Assembly: GCA_020073375.1 (NCBI GenBank) | Contig: JAIQFG010000059.1 | Coordinates: 1-64,000, forward strand | DNA length: 64,000 nucleotides | Source: Terriglobia bacterium | Lineage (GTDB): Bacteria > Acidobacteriota > Terriglobia > Acidiferrales > UBA7541 | Direction of reading: 5' to 3' | Shown here: positions 44,473 through 54,166 of the stretch, piece by piece | Position numbering within the stretch: the stretch's first letter is position 1 | How the letters are laid out: each line of letters opens with the position of its first letter | Program-made: the position numbers and the translations under genes | Notes under the pieces: generated by a model | What the model was told of the DNA's origin: nothing | Seen by the model: only the letters and a program-made list of their open reading frames with translations | The model's database searches: none

Positions 44473-45498
44473 TTGACCACCAACGGCATACCGCGCATTG
44501 ACCGCATCCAGCCGGACGCAGGCATTCCGGGCGGGGACGTCACGATTCTGGGCAGCGGCTTCGTGCCGCGCCCGAACACGCGGCCGCGCGTGCGCTTTGG
44601 CGAGACCGATGCGACCCTGCTGCTTTCCGCGGAAACCCATCTGATCGCGCGCGTGCCGGACGGCGCCGTGGGCGGGATCGTGCGCGTGGAAACATCGCGC
44701 GCCGAAAGCCAGCCGTTTGCCTTTCACCTGGGCGTGCAGATTGCCGACAATCTTCATCCGGTCACCAATCCCGCGGTGGACGTCGAGGGAAACATCTACG
44801 TTACCTACACCGGGCAGCGCGGGCAGAAGGTTCCGGTCTCGCTGTACAAGATCACGCCGAATTACGCTGTAAAACCGTTTGTCACCGAACTGATGAATCC
44901 CACGGGCCTGGCGCTCGATCGCGAAGGGTATCTTTACGTTTCCTGCCGTAACGACGGCACCATTCATCGCGTCTCGCCCGACGGGCGCTCGCAGCTTTGG
45001 ATCGAGGGCATGGGCACGGCGACGGGCATCGCGTTCGATACCATCGGCAATCTGTTCGTGGGCGACCGCAGCGGCACGATTTTCAAGATCAACCCCAGCC
45101 GCGAAATATTCGTTTTTGCCACGCTTGAGCCGTCGGTGGCGGCGTATCATCTGGCGTTCAGCCCCACCGGCGAGTTGTTTGTCACGGGCCCGACCACGTC
45201 GAGTTTCGATCGCGTGCTGCGCATCAATCAGAAGGGCGAGATCAGCACGTTTTACCGCGGCCTCGGCCGCCCGCAGGGACTGGCGTTTGACCGCAAGGGA
45301 AATTTGTACGTCGCCGCGTCGCTCGAGGGCCGCCGCGGCATCGTGCGCATCACTCCCGACGCGCGCCCCGAGATCGTGATCGGCGGCAGCGGACTGGTGG
45401 GCCTGGCGCTTTTGCCCGGACATCGCGCGATCCTGGCCACCACAGGCGCGCTCTTCAGCCTCGACTGGGACGTCGAGGGCCTGCCGCTTCCACGCTGA
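44473..45498 (+). CDS. IPT/TIG plus NHL/SMP-30-like beta-propeller protein
   Basis: A 341-residue protein starting at a TTG; no in-frame ATG fits better. Residues 8-90 form an IPT/TIG sandwich (IDRIQPDAGIPGGDVTILGSGF). Residues 95-335 form a six-bladed propeller with repeats such as PTGLALDREGYLYVSCRNDGTIHRVSPDG and GLAFDRKGNLYVAASL. No signal peptide is visible, which is unusual for this fold in envelope proteins. Its presence between pgpA and cinA in a housekeeping run is notable. Function unknown; gluconolactonase-like activity is possible but the metal ligands cannot be confirmed. Confidence 0.85.
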   Translation: MTTNGIPRIDRIQPDAGIPGGDVTILGSGFVPRPNTRPRVRFGETDATLLLSAETHLIARVPDGAVGGIVRVETSRAESQPFAFHLGVQIADNLHPVTNPAVDVEGNIYVTYTGQRGQKVPVSLYKITPNYAVKPFVTELMNPTGLALDREGYLYVSCRNDGTIHRVSPDGRSQLWIEGMGTATGIAFDTIGNLFVGDRSGTIFKINPSREIFVFATLEPSVAAYHLAFSPTGELFVTGPTTSSFDRVLRINQKGEISTFYRGLGRPQGLAFDRKGNLYVAASLEGRRGIVRITPDARPEIVIGGSGLVGLALLPGHRAILATTGALFSLDWDVEGLPLPR

Positions 45499-45505
45499 CC
45501 CATCC

Positions 45506-46771
45506 ATGAAAGCTGAAATCATCGCCGTCGGATCGGAACTGCTAACGCCGGACCGGGTGGACACCAATTCCCTGTTTCTCACCGCGGAGCTTAACCGCCT
45601 GGGCATCGAAGTCACGCGAAAAACAGTGGTCGGCGACGACCTGGGCGACCTGCGGAATGCGTTTGACCAAGCCATGCAGCGCGTCGAGCTGGTGATTGCC
45701 AGCGGCGGCCTGGGTCCCACCGAGGACGACCGTACGCGCGAAGCCGTTGCCGACCTGCTGGGAAGAAAACTCGCGCGCGATCCCGCGGTAATGGCCAAGA
45801 TCGAGGCGCGCTTCCGCCAGATCGGGCGCACCATGTCCGAGGTGAATGCGCGGCAGGCGATGGTGCCGGAAGGCGCGGACGTGCTGAATAATGATCGCGG
45901 CACCGCGCCGGGACTTTGGCTGGAGTCGCGCGGCCGCGTCGTCGTGCTGCTTCCGGGGCCGCCTCACGAATTGAAGGCCATGTTCGGCGCGCAGGTGGAA
46001 CATCGCATCGCAAAGCTTTCCAGCGGAGTGCGCCTGCTCGCGCGGGAATTGCGCGTCGCGGGGATGGGCGAATCGGACGTGGACCAGCGAATCGCGCCGA
46101 TTTACACGCGCCATTCCAATGTGCAGACGACGATTCTAACCGCGCCCGGTGAAATTCAAGTTCATCTGCGCGCATGGACCACCGACGCACCCGCCGCCGA
46201 AGCCGTGCTGCAGCAGATTCAGGAGAGCATCGTGCTCACGCTGGGCGAAGCCGTCTTCACCACACGCGGCGAATCGATGGAAGAGGTCGTCGCGCGCGAA
46301 CTGACCATGCATCAGGCCACGATTGCCACGGCCGAGAGCTGCACGGGAGGATTGCTGGCCGAGCGGCTGACGCGCATCTCGGGAAGCTCCGCGTATTTTC
46401 TGGGCGGCGTGGTTTCCTACAGCAACACGCTGAAATCGGCGTGGGTGGACGTGCCCGCGGAAATCATCGACACGCGCGGCGCGGTGAGCGCGGAAGTGGC
46501 CGTGGCGCTGGCCGACGGAATTCGCCGCCGCACCGGCGCGACGCTCGGCGTCGGCATTACCGGCGTGGCCGGCCCCACGGGAGGCACGCCCGAGAAGCCG
46601 GTTGGCACCGTGCACGTGGCAATCGCGGACGCCTCCGGCAGCAAGGAGCGCATGGTGCGCTATCCGGGAGAGCGCGACCGCATCCGCTGGCAAGCATCGC
46701 AGACGGCGCTCGACCTGGTGCGGCGGTATTTTCTGTACGCCGCGCAACCCAAACCGTCCGCGAAAGGTTAG
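45506..46771 (+). CDS. cinA: CinA: ADP-ribose pyrophosphatase / NMN deamidase
   Basis: A 421-residue two-domain protein. The N-terminal COG1058/MoCF domain (about 1-170) has AEIIAVGSELLTPDRVDTNS, ASGGLGPTEDD and LLPGPPHELKAMF. The C-terminal nicotinamide-nucleotide amidase domain (about 260-415) has the nucleophile in TAESCTGGLLAERLT, then SYSNTLKSAWVDVP and GITGVAGPTGGTPEKPVGTVH. It recycles NMN in the pyridine-nucleotide cycle. The gene begins 8 bases after the propeller gene, in the same run. Confidence 0.95.
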   Translation: MKAEIIAVGSELLTPDRVDTNSLFLTAELNRLGIEVTRKTVVGDDLGDLRNAFDQAMQRVELVIASGGLGPTEDDRTREAVADLLGRKLARDPAVMAKIEARFRQIGRTMSEVNARQAMVPEGADVLNNDRGTAPGLWLESRGRVVVLLPGPPHELKAMFGAQVEHRIAKLSSGVRLLARELRVAGMGESDVDQRIAPIYTRHSNVQTTILTAPGEIQVHLRAWTTDAPAAEAVLQQIQESIVLTLGEAVFTTRGESMEEVVARELTMHQATIATAESCTGGLLAERLTRISGSSAYFLGGVVSYSNTLKSAWVDVPAEIIDTRGAVSAEVAVALADGIRRRTGATLGVGITGVAGPTGGTPEKPVGTVHVAIADASGSKERMVRYPGERDRIRWQASQTALDLVRRYFLYAAQPKPSAKG

Positions 46772-46880
46772 GGCATGCGGGGCGGCGGGAAAATCAAACC
46801 ATGACGCCAGTCGATCGGGCACGCAGAGTTCTGGCGGCGCCGGGAATCATAATTCACCTTCCAACGTGTGGAATTAAAGC

Positions 46881-47447
46881 ATGAGGCTCTTCGTCGCATT
46901 CGATATTCCAGAAGAGGTGCGCGCGGCCATGGCAGTGGTCGCCGCGAAATTGCAAAATGTCTGCGCGAGCGCGCGCTGGGTGCGCCTGGAGGGCGCGCAC
47001 GTCACGCTTAAGTTCATCGGCGAGGCGCCCGCGGGAAAAGTGGACGGAATCAAGACAGCTCTTGCGGGCATGCCGTTTCCGTCTGCTTTCAAAATACTTT
47101 ATCGCGGGGTTGGGTTCTTTCCCCACGAGCGCCGCCCGCAAGTGCTTTGGGCGGGCATCGAGGCAGGGCCGGAACTGCGCGCGCTTGCGGAAGCCGTCGA
47201 GAGTTCGCTCGAACCGCTGGGCATCGCGCGCGAACGGCGGGAATTTTCGCCGCACGTGACGCTCGCGCGGTTCAAGTCCCCTGGCGACCTCGCGGAGTTG
47301 CGATCGGCCATCGCCGCTGCTGGAGCGCTCGAATTCGGTCAATCCACCCCGACTGAATTTCACTTATATCAAAGCGTTTTGAAACCCGGCGGGGCGGAAT
47401 ATACTCGCTTGGCGACTTTTGGTTCCAAAGGGAGTGCCGCAAGTTGA
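46881..47447 (+). CDS. thpR: RNA 2',3'-cyclic phosphodiesterase
   Basis: A 188-residue 2H phosphoesterase (LigT/ThpR). The two HxT motifs are HVTLKFIGE and HVTLARFKS. MRLFVAFDIPEEVR opens the protein and FHLYQSVLKPGGAEYTRL closes it, both typical. It hydrolyses 2',3'-cyclic phosphates on RNA; a ligase role was described in vitro for the E. coli protein. It overlaps plsY by 4 bases (TTGA). Confidence 0.93.
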   Translation: MRLFVAFDIPEEVRAAMAVVAAKLQNVCASARWVRLEGAHVTLKFIGEAPAGKVDGIKTALAGMPFPSAFKILYRGVGFFPHERRPQVLWAGIEAGPELRALAEAVESSLEPLGIARERREFSPHVTLARFKSPGDLAELRSAIAAAGALEFGQSTPTEFHLYQSVLKPGGAEYTRLATFGSKGSAAS

Positions 47448-48088
47448 GTGAGGAAATTCCAATCAGCACTCAGGTCTTATGGGGGCTAATCCTGGCCGGC
47501 TACCTGCTCGGATCGATTCCCTTCGGCTATCTGCTGGTGCGGCTGAAGGGGGGCGGAGACATCCGCGAACTGGGCAGCGGCAACATCGGCGCGACGAACG
47601 TCGCGCGCACAGCCGGGTGGAGCGTTGGCGTGGCCACATTGCTTCTGGACACGGCCAAGGGATTTTTCGCCGTCTGGCTGGCCGCGCATTTTTCCGGGGG
47701 CAACATCCGCATCATGATGTTTGCCGGCTTGGCCGCGATCGTCGGCCACGTGTTTCCCGCGTGGCTTGGATTTGCGGGGGGCAAGGGAGTGGCCACGGCG
47801 CTGGGAGTGTTTCTTGCTGCGTGCTGGCCGGCGGCGGTTGCAGCGCTGGCGCTGTTTGTGCTGGTGGTGCTGTTCTGGAGATACGTTTCCCTCGGATCGG
47901 TTTCAGCCGCCGCGGCCGTTCCGGTGCTGTTCTATCTGCTGTATGCGCCGGGGCACGCGCCTCCCGCGGCGGGTTCGGCGAGCGCGCTGCTGGCTGCCGC
48001 CATCGTCATTATCAAACACCGGGCCAATATCGAGCGGCTCATGGCCGGCACGGAACCGCCGTTTGAAATGGGCCGGAAAAAATCGTGA
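47444..48088 (+). CDS. plsY: Acyl-phosphate:glycerol-3-phosphate acyltransferase
   Basis: A polytopic inner-membrane enzyme (214 residues) that acylates glycerol-3-phosphate with acyl-phosphate, the first step of phospholipid synthesis. The cytoplasmic motifs are GSIPFGYLLVRLKGGGDIRELGSGNIGATNVAR, GHVFPAWLGFAGGKGVATALG and IIKHRANIERLMAGTE. The TTG start overlaps thpR, and the TGA stop overlaps the gpsA GTG (GTGA), so substrate supplier and consumer are translationally coupled. The family needs PlsX, which is not in the window. Confidence 0.95.
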   Translation: MSEEIPISTQVLWGLILAGYLLGSIPFGYLLVRLKGGGDIRELGSGNIGATNVARTAGWSVGVATLLLDTAKGFFAVWLAAHFSGGNIRIMMFAGLAAIVGHVFPAWLGFAGGKGVATALGVFLAACWPAAVAALALFVLVVLFWRYVSLGSVSAAAAVPVLFYLLYAPGHAPPAAGSASALLAAAIVIIKHRANIERLMAGTEPPFEMGRKKS

Positions 48089-49098
48089 AAAAAATCGCCG
48101 TCATCGGAGGAGGAAGCTGGGGCACGGCGCTGGCGATCGCCTTGACGCGATCCGCGCGCCCGCACCGCATCGCGCTTTGGGCGCACAGCGCGGACGTCGT
48201 CGAGATGCTGGCCGCGCAGCGCGTCAATAAAATCTACCTGCCGGGTTTTGAGTTGCCGCGGGAGGTTGCGGTCACAGGATCGCTGGAAAAAGCCCTGGCC
48301 GGCGCGGACATTGTGCTCGGCGTGATGCCCTCGGCCCATGCGCGCGAAATGTACCGCGCGATGCGGCCGATGGTCGAGCCTCATGCGGTTTTCGTCAGCG
48401 CCACCAAGGGACTCGAACCCGCCACACACGCCCGCGTCAGCAACATTATCGCCGAGGAAATCGGCAAACGAGAGGGCGGAGACCCGCCGCGCATCGCCGT
48501 TCTCTCCGGGCCGAGTTTTGCCGCTGAAGTCGCTGCGGGGGATCCCACCGTCGCGGTCCTGGCGTCGTCGGATGCGGCGCTTGCGACCGAAGTGCAGGAA
48601 GAATTCTCGGGCCCGCGATTCCGGCTCTACACCAACGATGACGTGATCGGCACGGAAATCGCCGGAGCGGTAAAAAACGTGATCGCCATCGCGGCTGGAG
48701 TGAGCGCCGGGCTGGGGCTGGGCACCAACACGATGGCTGCGCTGGTGACGCGCGGCCTGGCGGAAATGACGCGGCTGGCCGTGGCCCTGGGGGGCCGCCG
48801 CGAAACGCTCGCGGGACTCGCCGGCGTCGGCGACCTCATCCTCACCGCCACCGGGGCGCTCAGCCGCAACCGTTCGGTGGGCATCGAGCTGGGCAAGGGG
48901 CGCGAACTCCGCGAGATATTGGGCGCTACGCGCATGGTCGCTGAAGGTGTGGGCAGCGCGGCGGCAACGCTGGAGCTTGCGCGGCGCGCGGGCGTCGAAA
49001 TGCCTATCGCCGAACAGGTCCATGCCGTTTTGACCGCCGGTCGCGCCTCGGCTGACGGCATCCGCGAATTGATGGAACGCCGGCTGAAGCAGGAATAG
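48085..49098 (+). CDS. gpsA: Glycerol-3-phosphate dehydrogenase [NAD(P)+]
   Basis: Reduces dihydroxyacetone phosphate to glycerol-3-phosphate for phospholipid synthesis. 337 residues, GTG start. NAD-binding IGGGSWGTALA, SATKGLEP, LSGPSFAAEVA, the catalytic lysine in AGAVKNVIAIAAGVSAGLGLG, and GLAGVGDLILTATGALSRNR are all present. It overlaps plsY by 4 bases; the two proteins act in sequence. Confidence 0.96.
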   Translation: MKKIAVIGGGSWGTALAIALTRSARPHRIALWAHSADVVEMLAAQRVNKIYLPGFELPREVAVTGSLEKALAGADIVLGVMPSAHAREMYRAMRPMVEPHAVFVSATKGLEPATHARVSNIIAEEIGKREGGDPPRIAVLSGPSFAAEVAAGDPTVAVLASSDAALATEVQEEFSGPRFRLYTNDDVIGTEIAGAVKNVIAIAAGVSAGLGLGTNTMAALVTRGLAEMTRLAVALGGRRETLAGLAGVGDLILTATGALSRNRSVGIELGKGRELREILGATRMVAEGVGSAAATLELARRAGVEMPIAEQVHAVLTAGRASADGIRELMERRLKQE

Positions 49099-49205
49099 AA
49101 ATTCACCCTACCCCTTAGCTGATCCGCACCAACCCGGGTTTCCCTCCTTCTGCCCCGTCATGCAAAACGGTAAAATCAGGGGGATAAGCCAGGACCGACC
49201 CAAAC

Positions 49206-50978
49206 GTGGATCTCGACCACCTCAAATCGCAATTCTTGCGCCGGCCCCGGATCCTTTGGCTGGTGCTGGGCGCCATGCTGCTGGTCAGCGTGCTGCCGTT
49301 ATCGCTATATCACCGTCAGGTTCTGCAACTTAGCCAGGCCAAGCTGACCGATACCGAAAGCGTGCAGCAGACTGAAGTCACCCGGTCATTGGCCGAGGAA
49401 ATACAGCTGTTCGACGCCAATCTTTACCAGCAGCTGATCAGCGAGCGGCAAATTCTGGAGTTGACCGGGCTGACCGACAAGGTCGACAGCTCGGCGCGCG
49501 CGCCCCAGGTCACCAGCGTCCTGGAAAATTTCGTCGCCAGCAATCCCAACATTCTGTACCTGACCGCCGTGAGCAAGGATGCCAAAGGCGCCGAAGCGGG
49601 AAACTTCAGGGCCGATCAGGATCCCTTCGTCAGCAAGGCATTGCAGCGCGCATTCACCACCACCATGCAGTCGCTGATCTTCCGGAGCGATCCGCTGGCG
49701 ATCGGCTCGGAGAACCGGCCGGCGTTCATCATGGCCGTGCCGCTGGAAATTAACGATCGTTTTTCGGGGATGCTGGCTGCGGTTGTATCGCTCGATGACG
49801 TCTTGCGAAGGCTCAAGGAAACAAGCGTTCGCGGGCGCGTGGTGTTCATCGTGGACCACAACGGGCAAATCGTGGCGCATCCGGACACGCGGCAATTCGT
49901 GCCCGGGACAGATGCACGGCCAAATTCTCCGGTCGCGGTGCAAGTGGCGGCGCTGCCCAAGGAACTACGCACCACGGAAACCATGCGCCGGTTCCAGACC
50001 CTGGAAAACGGCCACAAGGCGGAAATGGTGGGCACGTACACCACAATTCCGGATCTGAACTGGGCCGTGGTCGCGCAGCGCGGCCTGGACGAAGCGCGCG
50101 CCGACGCCGGCGTCAATGAGTTGAACGCGCAGGCGCTCAAGTTCGTGGTGGTCGTCACGTTCGCCGCGCTGATCCTCGGATATTTGTTCGCCGTCGGCAT
50201 CAGCACGCCGATCCGCGCGCTGGCCGCTTCCACGCTGGCCATCAGCCGCGGAGAATTCCACCAGCGCACGCCCGTGCAGGGCGCGGCCGAAATCAGCGAG
50301 CTGGCGGAAACCTTCAACAGCATGGCCGGTGACATCGAGGAATTCGTCGAGCAGCTCAAGCAGGCGGCCAACGAAAATCACGAACTCTTCCTCGGCTCCA
50401 TCCGGATGCTCGCGGCGGCCATCGACGAAAAAGATCCGTACACGCGCGGCCATTCCGACCGCGTCGCGAAGTATTCGGTGATCGTCGGGCAATACCTGGG
50501 CCTTCGCGCCGAGGACCTCGACAAGATCCGCATTTCCGCCCTGCTGCACGACGTCGGAAAAATCGGCGTGGACGATCGCGTATTAAAAAAGCCCGGCAAA
50601 CTGACTGACGAGGAATTCGACCTGATGAAGCAGCACCCGTCCAAGGGCGCCAACATCATGCGTCCGGTCGCGCAGCTGAAGGAAATGCTGCCGGGCATCG
50701 AGCTGCATCACGAGCACGTGGACGGCCGCGGATATCCCCACGGCCTGCAGGGCGACGAAATCCCGCTGATGGCGCGCATCATCGCCGCGGCCGACACACT
50801 CGACGCGATGACCACCAACCGCCCCTACCAATCCGGCATGGACCTGGAATTCGCCATGAACCGCATTCGGCAGCTTACCGGCACTAAGTTCGACGCCGCC
50901 GTAGTGGACGCCCTGGACCGCGCCGTGAAGGCCGGAAAAATCCGCCTCACCGCCAAACTGGTTGAAGCCCAGGTGTGA
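49206..50978 (+). CDS. Membrane sensor with Cache, HAMP and HD-GYP domains
   Basis: A 590-residue c-di-GMP phosphodiesterase-type sensor, GTG start. TM1 is WLVLGAMLLVSVLPLSLY (about 18-36), followed by a periplasmic dCache sensor to about residue 310. TM2 is FVVVVTFAALILGYLFAV, then a HAMP domain (about 335-390). The HD-GYP domain (about 400-580) has HSDRVAKYS, LLHDVGKIG and HHEHVDGRGYPHGL, so the metal-binding HD and the GYP motif are intact. Its ligand is unknown. It is separated from gpsA by 107 bases and is probably independently transcribed. Confidence 0.93.
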   Translation: MDLDHLKSQFLRRPRILWLVLGAMLLVSVLPLSLYHRQVLQLSQAKLTDTESVQQTEVTRSLAEEIQLFDANLYQQLISERQILELTGLTDKVDSSARAPQVTSVLENFVASNPNILYLTAVSKDAKGAEAGNFRADQDPFVSKALQRAFTTTMQSLIFRSDPLAIGSENRPAFIMAVPLEINDRFSGMLAAVVSLDDVLRRLKETSVRGRVVFIVDHNGQIVAHPDTRQFVPGTDARPNSPVAVQVAALPKELRTTETMRRFQTLENGHKAEMVGTYTTIPDLNWAVVAQRGLDEARADAGVNELNAQALKFVVVVTFAALILGYLFAVGISTPIRALAASTLAISRGEFHQRTPVQGAAEISELAETFNSMAGDIEEFVEQLKQAANENHELFLGSIRMLAAAIDEKDPYTRGHSDRVAKYSVIVGQYLGLRAEDLDKIRISALLHDVGKIGVDDRVLKKPGKLTDEEFDLMKQHPSKGANIMRPVAQLKEMLPGIELHHEHVDGRGYPHGLQGDEIPLMARIIAAADTLDAMTTNRPYQSGMDLEFAMNRIRQLTGTKFDAAVVDALDRAVKAGKIRLTAKLVEAQV

Positions 50979-51094
50979 CCCGCGATTCCCTTCCCCACTG
51001 GCAATTTTATGGCACGAGATTTACCTCGCAATTTCCCCCAACAATTTTTTTACGGTTTAACAGTTCGACCCAAATGCAGATTCCAATGGTTTTC

Positions 51095-51132
51095 GTAGCG
51101 CCGGCTCCCTGCCGGCAAGATGCCGGCGCTAC
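51095..51132. repeat. Single GTAG hairpin, CGCCGGC family
   Basis: GTAGCGCCGGC and GCCGGCGCTAC form an 11-bp stem. The 16-base loop contains another GCCGGC half-site. It lies 81 bases upstream of ftsY. Confidence 0.85.
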
Positions 51133-51212
51133 CTGCTCCCGCCCCGGCGCGTAACACCGCTTCCGTTCTGCTAGAATAGGCAATTCGCCGGGCTGCACCG
51201 CGGCAAACCTTT

Positions 51213-52187
51213 ATGTTTTCGATCTTCGGCAAGGACGACAAAACCAAGGAACGCAAAGAGGGCGGGTCGCTGCTCGACCGCCTGAAGCAATCCGTCTCGA
51301 AAACGCGCACGCAGATCGCCGCCAAGGTCGAAGACCTGATTTCGGGCGAAAAGAAGATCGATCCCGGGCTGCTCACCAAGCTGGAAAACGCCCTGCTCGC
51401 CGCGGACATCGGCCCGCGAACCACGCATCAGATCCTGGAAGCGGTTCGCCAGAAACTGGAACGCCATGCCCTCAACAATGCGAGCGATCTCAAGACCGAG
51501 CTGAAAAACCAGCTGCTCTACGCGCTGCGGTCGCTGCCCACCTCGAAGGAAACCGAAGCAGCCGCCGAGACGGCGCGCCCGCATGTGATTTTCGTTGTGG
51601 GCGTGAACGGCACGGGCAAGACCACGACCATCGGCAAACTCGCGCACCGGCTGCGGCAGAGCGGTAAAAACGTGGTGCTGGCCGCGGGCGACACATTTCG
51701 CGCCGCCGCTATCGAACAGCTCGGCGTGTGGGCCACGCGCACCGGCTCGGAAATCGTCAAGACGAAATCGGGTGGCGACCCCGCGGCCGTCGTGTTTGAC
51801 GCGCTCTCCTCGGCGCGCGCGCGCAATGCCGACGTCGTGATCGTGGACACCGCGGGGCGCCTGCACACGAAATCGAATCTTATGGCCGAACTCGACAAGA
51901 TGAAGCGCACCGCCGCAAAAGTGATTCCCACCGCGCCGCATGAAGTCCTGCTGGTCATGGACGCCACTACCGGACAGAACGGCCTGTCGCAGGCGCGCGA
52001 ATTCACGGCCACGGCCGGAGTGACCGGAATCGTGCTGACGAAACTTGATGGCACGGCCAAGGGCGGCATCGTCGTGGCCATCACGCGCGAACTCGGGTTG
52101 CCCGTGCGCTATGTCGGCACCGGCGAATCGATGGAAGATCTGGTCCCGTTCGACGCGGAAGCTTTCGTTTCTTCACTATTCGATTGA
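51213..52187 (+). CDS. ftsY: Signal recognition particle receptor FtsY
   Basis: The SRP receptor GTPase (324 residues) that docks ribosome-nascent chains at the membrane. The N domain covers about residues 30-105. The G domain has G1 GVNGTGKTTTIGKLA, G2 DTFRAAAIEQL, G3 VDTAGRLHTKSNL, G4 TKLDGTAKGG and the closing GTGESMEDLVPFDAEAFV. The acidic A domain of E. coli FtsY is missing; a short basic/acidic leader (GKDDKTKERKEGG) replaces it, as in many non-enteric bacteria. ribD begins 8 bases after its stop. Confidence 0.96.
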   Translation: MFSIFGKDDKTKERKEGGSLLDRLKQSVSKTRTQIAAKVEDLISGEKKIDPGLLTKLENALLAADIGPRTTHQILEAVRQKLERHALNNASDLKTELKNQLLYALRSLPTSKETEAAAETARPHVIFVVGVNGTGKTTTIGKLAHRLRQSGKNVVLAAGDTFRAAAIEQLGVWATRTGSEIVKTKSGGDPAAVVFDALSSARARNADVVIVDTAGRLHTKSNLMAELDKMKRTAAKVIPTAPHEVLLVMDATTGQNGLSQAREFTATAGVTGIVLTKLDGTAKGGIVVAITRELGLPVRYVGTGESMEDLVPFDAEAFVSSLFD

Positions 52188-52195
52188 CGCTGCCT

Positions 52196-53383
52196 ATGAA
52201 TGCCACCGTATCCTCGACCACCGCATCCACAACGGCCGCCGACGCCGCGTTCATGGACCGCGCCCTGGCGCTGGCCGCGCGCGGGGTTGCGCTTGCCAGC
52301 CCTAATCCCATGGTCGGCGCTGTCCTTGTGCGCGACGGAAAAATTATAGGCGAAGGCTTTCACACGTACGAAGGCGTTCTGCACGCCGAAATCGTGGCGC
52401 TGGAATCCGCGGTGGGAACCGCGCGGGGCGCCACGCTCTACGTCAACCTGGAACCCTGCTGCCACACGGGGCGCACCGGGCCGTGCACGAAAGCGCTGAT
52501 CGGCGCGGGCGTCGCGCGCGTCGTGGCGGCGATGGCCGACCCGAATCCTGCGGTGGCGGGGCGCGGATTTAAAGAACTGCGTGTAGCAGGGATTGAAGTC
52601 ACTACCGGCTTGCGCGAAGCAGAGGCGCGCCGCCTCAACGAACCATTCGCCCGCTGGATCGTTTCCAAGACGCCGCTGGTGACTCTGAAGTCCGCGCTCA
52701 CGCTCGACGGCCAGCTGGCGCTGCCGGTTGCGCCGGGACGCGCACGGCGGAAGCTGCAGGACCGCTGGATCACGTCGGAGGAATCGCGTGCCGAGGTGCA
52801 GGCCATGCGCCACGGCTCGGACGCGCTGCTGACCGGGATCGGGACGGTCCTGGCCGACGATCCGCTGCTCACCGACCGCACGGGATTGCCGCGCCGCCGC
52901 AATCTGCTGCGCGTGGTGATGGATTCGGACCTGCGCCTGCCGCCGCGCTCGAAGCTGGTGCGCTCGGCCGACGGCGACGTGTTGGTTTTTACGCGCGCCA
53001 AGGAAGACTCGCCGAAGGCGAAAGCGCTGCGCCGCGCCGGCGTGGAAGTGGTGCGCCTCGGAGGGTCGCGCGGTGCGCAGCCCGACCTACGCGCGGCGAT
53101 CGAGGAGCTTGGCCGCCGCGGAATCCTGAGCGTACTGCTGGAATCGGGCGCAACGATGAATTCAGCCGCGCTTGCCGCGGAAATAGTGGATAAGATGCGT
53201 GTGTTCTTCGCGCCCAAGATCGCCGGATTCGCCGTTCCCGAAGTCGCGGGAAAGAAATTAGGGAAAGCCCGCGCGGCGGCCGGCATGCGCTCAGCGCAGC
53301 AACTTCGCAACGTCACCATGGCTCAATTTGGAAGCGATTTCGCAGTCGAGGGATATCTCCGCGATGTTTACCGGACTCGTTGA
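52196..53383 (+). CDS. ribD: Bifunctional riboflavin deaminase/reductase
   Basis: Riboflavin pathway steps two and three. 395 residues from the ATG at 52196; a TTG at 52184 is the ORF-track start. The N-terminal cytidine-deaminase-like domain has zinc motifs HAEIVALE and PCCHTGRTGPCTKALI, plus ASPNPMVGAVLV. The C-terminal reductase domain (about 165-390) has TLKSALTLDGQLA, RHGSDALLTGIGTVLADDPLLT and LLESGATMNSAAL. It overlaps ribE by 20 bases, so the two form a riboflavin operon with ftsY. No FMN riboswitch is seen upstream; ribBA and ribH are elsewhere. Confidence 0.95.
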   Translation: MNATVSSTTASTTAADAAFMDRALALAARGVALASPNPMVGAVLVRDGKIIGEGFHTYEGVLHAEIVALESAVGTARGATLYVNLEPCCHTGRTGPCTKALIGAGVARVVAAMADPNPAVAGRGFKELRVAGIEVTTGLREAEARRLNEPFARWIVSKTPLVTLKSALTLDGQLALPVAPGRARRKLQDRWITSEESRAEVQAMRHGSDALLTGIGTVLADDPLLTDRTGLPRRRNLLRVVMDSDLRLPPRSKLVRSADGDVLVFTRAKEDSPKAKALRRAGVEVVRLGGSRGAQPDLRAAIEELGRRGILSVLLESGATMNSAALAAEIVDKMRVFFAPKIAGFAVPEVAGKKLGKARAAAGMRSAQQLRNVTMAQFGSDFAVEGYLRDVYRTR

Positions 53384-54008
53384 ACACGTCGGCACGATCG
53401 AATTGTTCGAGCGCAGCGATTCCGGCGCCCGCATCCGCGTGAACGCGGGACCGATCGCCAAGAGCCTCGAAAAATCGGGCAGCATCGCCGTCAACGGCTG
53501 CTGCCTCACGGCGATCGATATTTCCGGAAACACGTTTGCCGCCGATCTTTCGGGCGAAACGCTGCGCCGCACGAGCCTGGCCGAATTAAAATTAGGCGCG
53601 CGCGTGAATCTCGAGCGTCCGCTCACGGCGCAAAAGGAACTGGGCGGCCACTTCGTGCAGGGCCACGTGGACGGCGTTGGGCGCGTCACGCGCCTCGATC
53701 CCGAAGGCGCCAACTGGTGGTTCGGCGTGAGTGTCCCCGAGGATCTTGGCCGCTACGTGGCCATGAAGGGCTCGATCGCGCTCGATGGCATCAGCCTCAC
53801 GGTCGCCGGCTGGCATGACGGCGTGGTCGAAACCGCAATCATTCCCTTCACCTACGAGCACACCAATCTTATTTCCCTGAAACCCGGCGACGCTGTGAAC
53901 GTGGAATGCGACATCCTGGCGAAATACGTCGAGCGGATGATTCAGGCGCGTCAGGAAGCTCCCAAACCGCAGCTCAGCGCCGCACGGTTGATCACAGAAG
54001 GATTTTAG
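53364..54008 (+). CDS. ribE: Riboflavin synthase, alpha chain
   Basis: Dismutates two 6,7-dimethyl-8-ribityllumazines to riboflavin. 214 residues from the ATG at 53364. The two lumazine-binding barrels are visible as a duplication: MFTGLVEHVGTI with SIAVNGCCLTAID, and GHFVQGHVDGVGRV with SIALDGISLTVAG. The C-terminal helix is VNVECDILAKYVERM. The start lies within the ribD 3' end, implying coupling. Confidence 0.96.
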   Translation: MFTGLVEHVGTIELFERSDSGARIRVNAGPIAKSLEKSGSIAVNGCCLTAIDISGNTFAADLSGETLRRTSLAELKLGARVNLERPLTAQKELGGHFVQGHVDGVGRVTRLDPEGANWWFGVSVPEDLGRYVAMKGSIALDGISLTVAGWHDGVVETAIIPFTYEHTNLISLKPGDAVNVECDILAKYVERMIQARQEAPKPQLSAARLITEGF

Positions 54009-54166
54009 AACATGCTAAAAACGCGCGATGCCGGCGTACCGACGATGAACTCCGCGCAAATCGCGTATTTCGTGCGATGATTTGTTAAGCTATAGATTGT
54101 TCTCCTGCTGCGCGTGGGTTGGCAGGAGACGCATTTTCAAGAGAACGGCGCCAAGATGGTGAAATC

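Noticed and set aside
51133-52195. FMN riboswitch controlling ribD-ribE
   Set aside because: ribD follows ftsY by 8 bases and no conserved RFN-element core was recognised upstream of ftsY.
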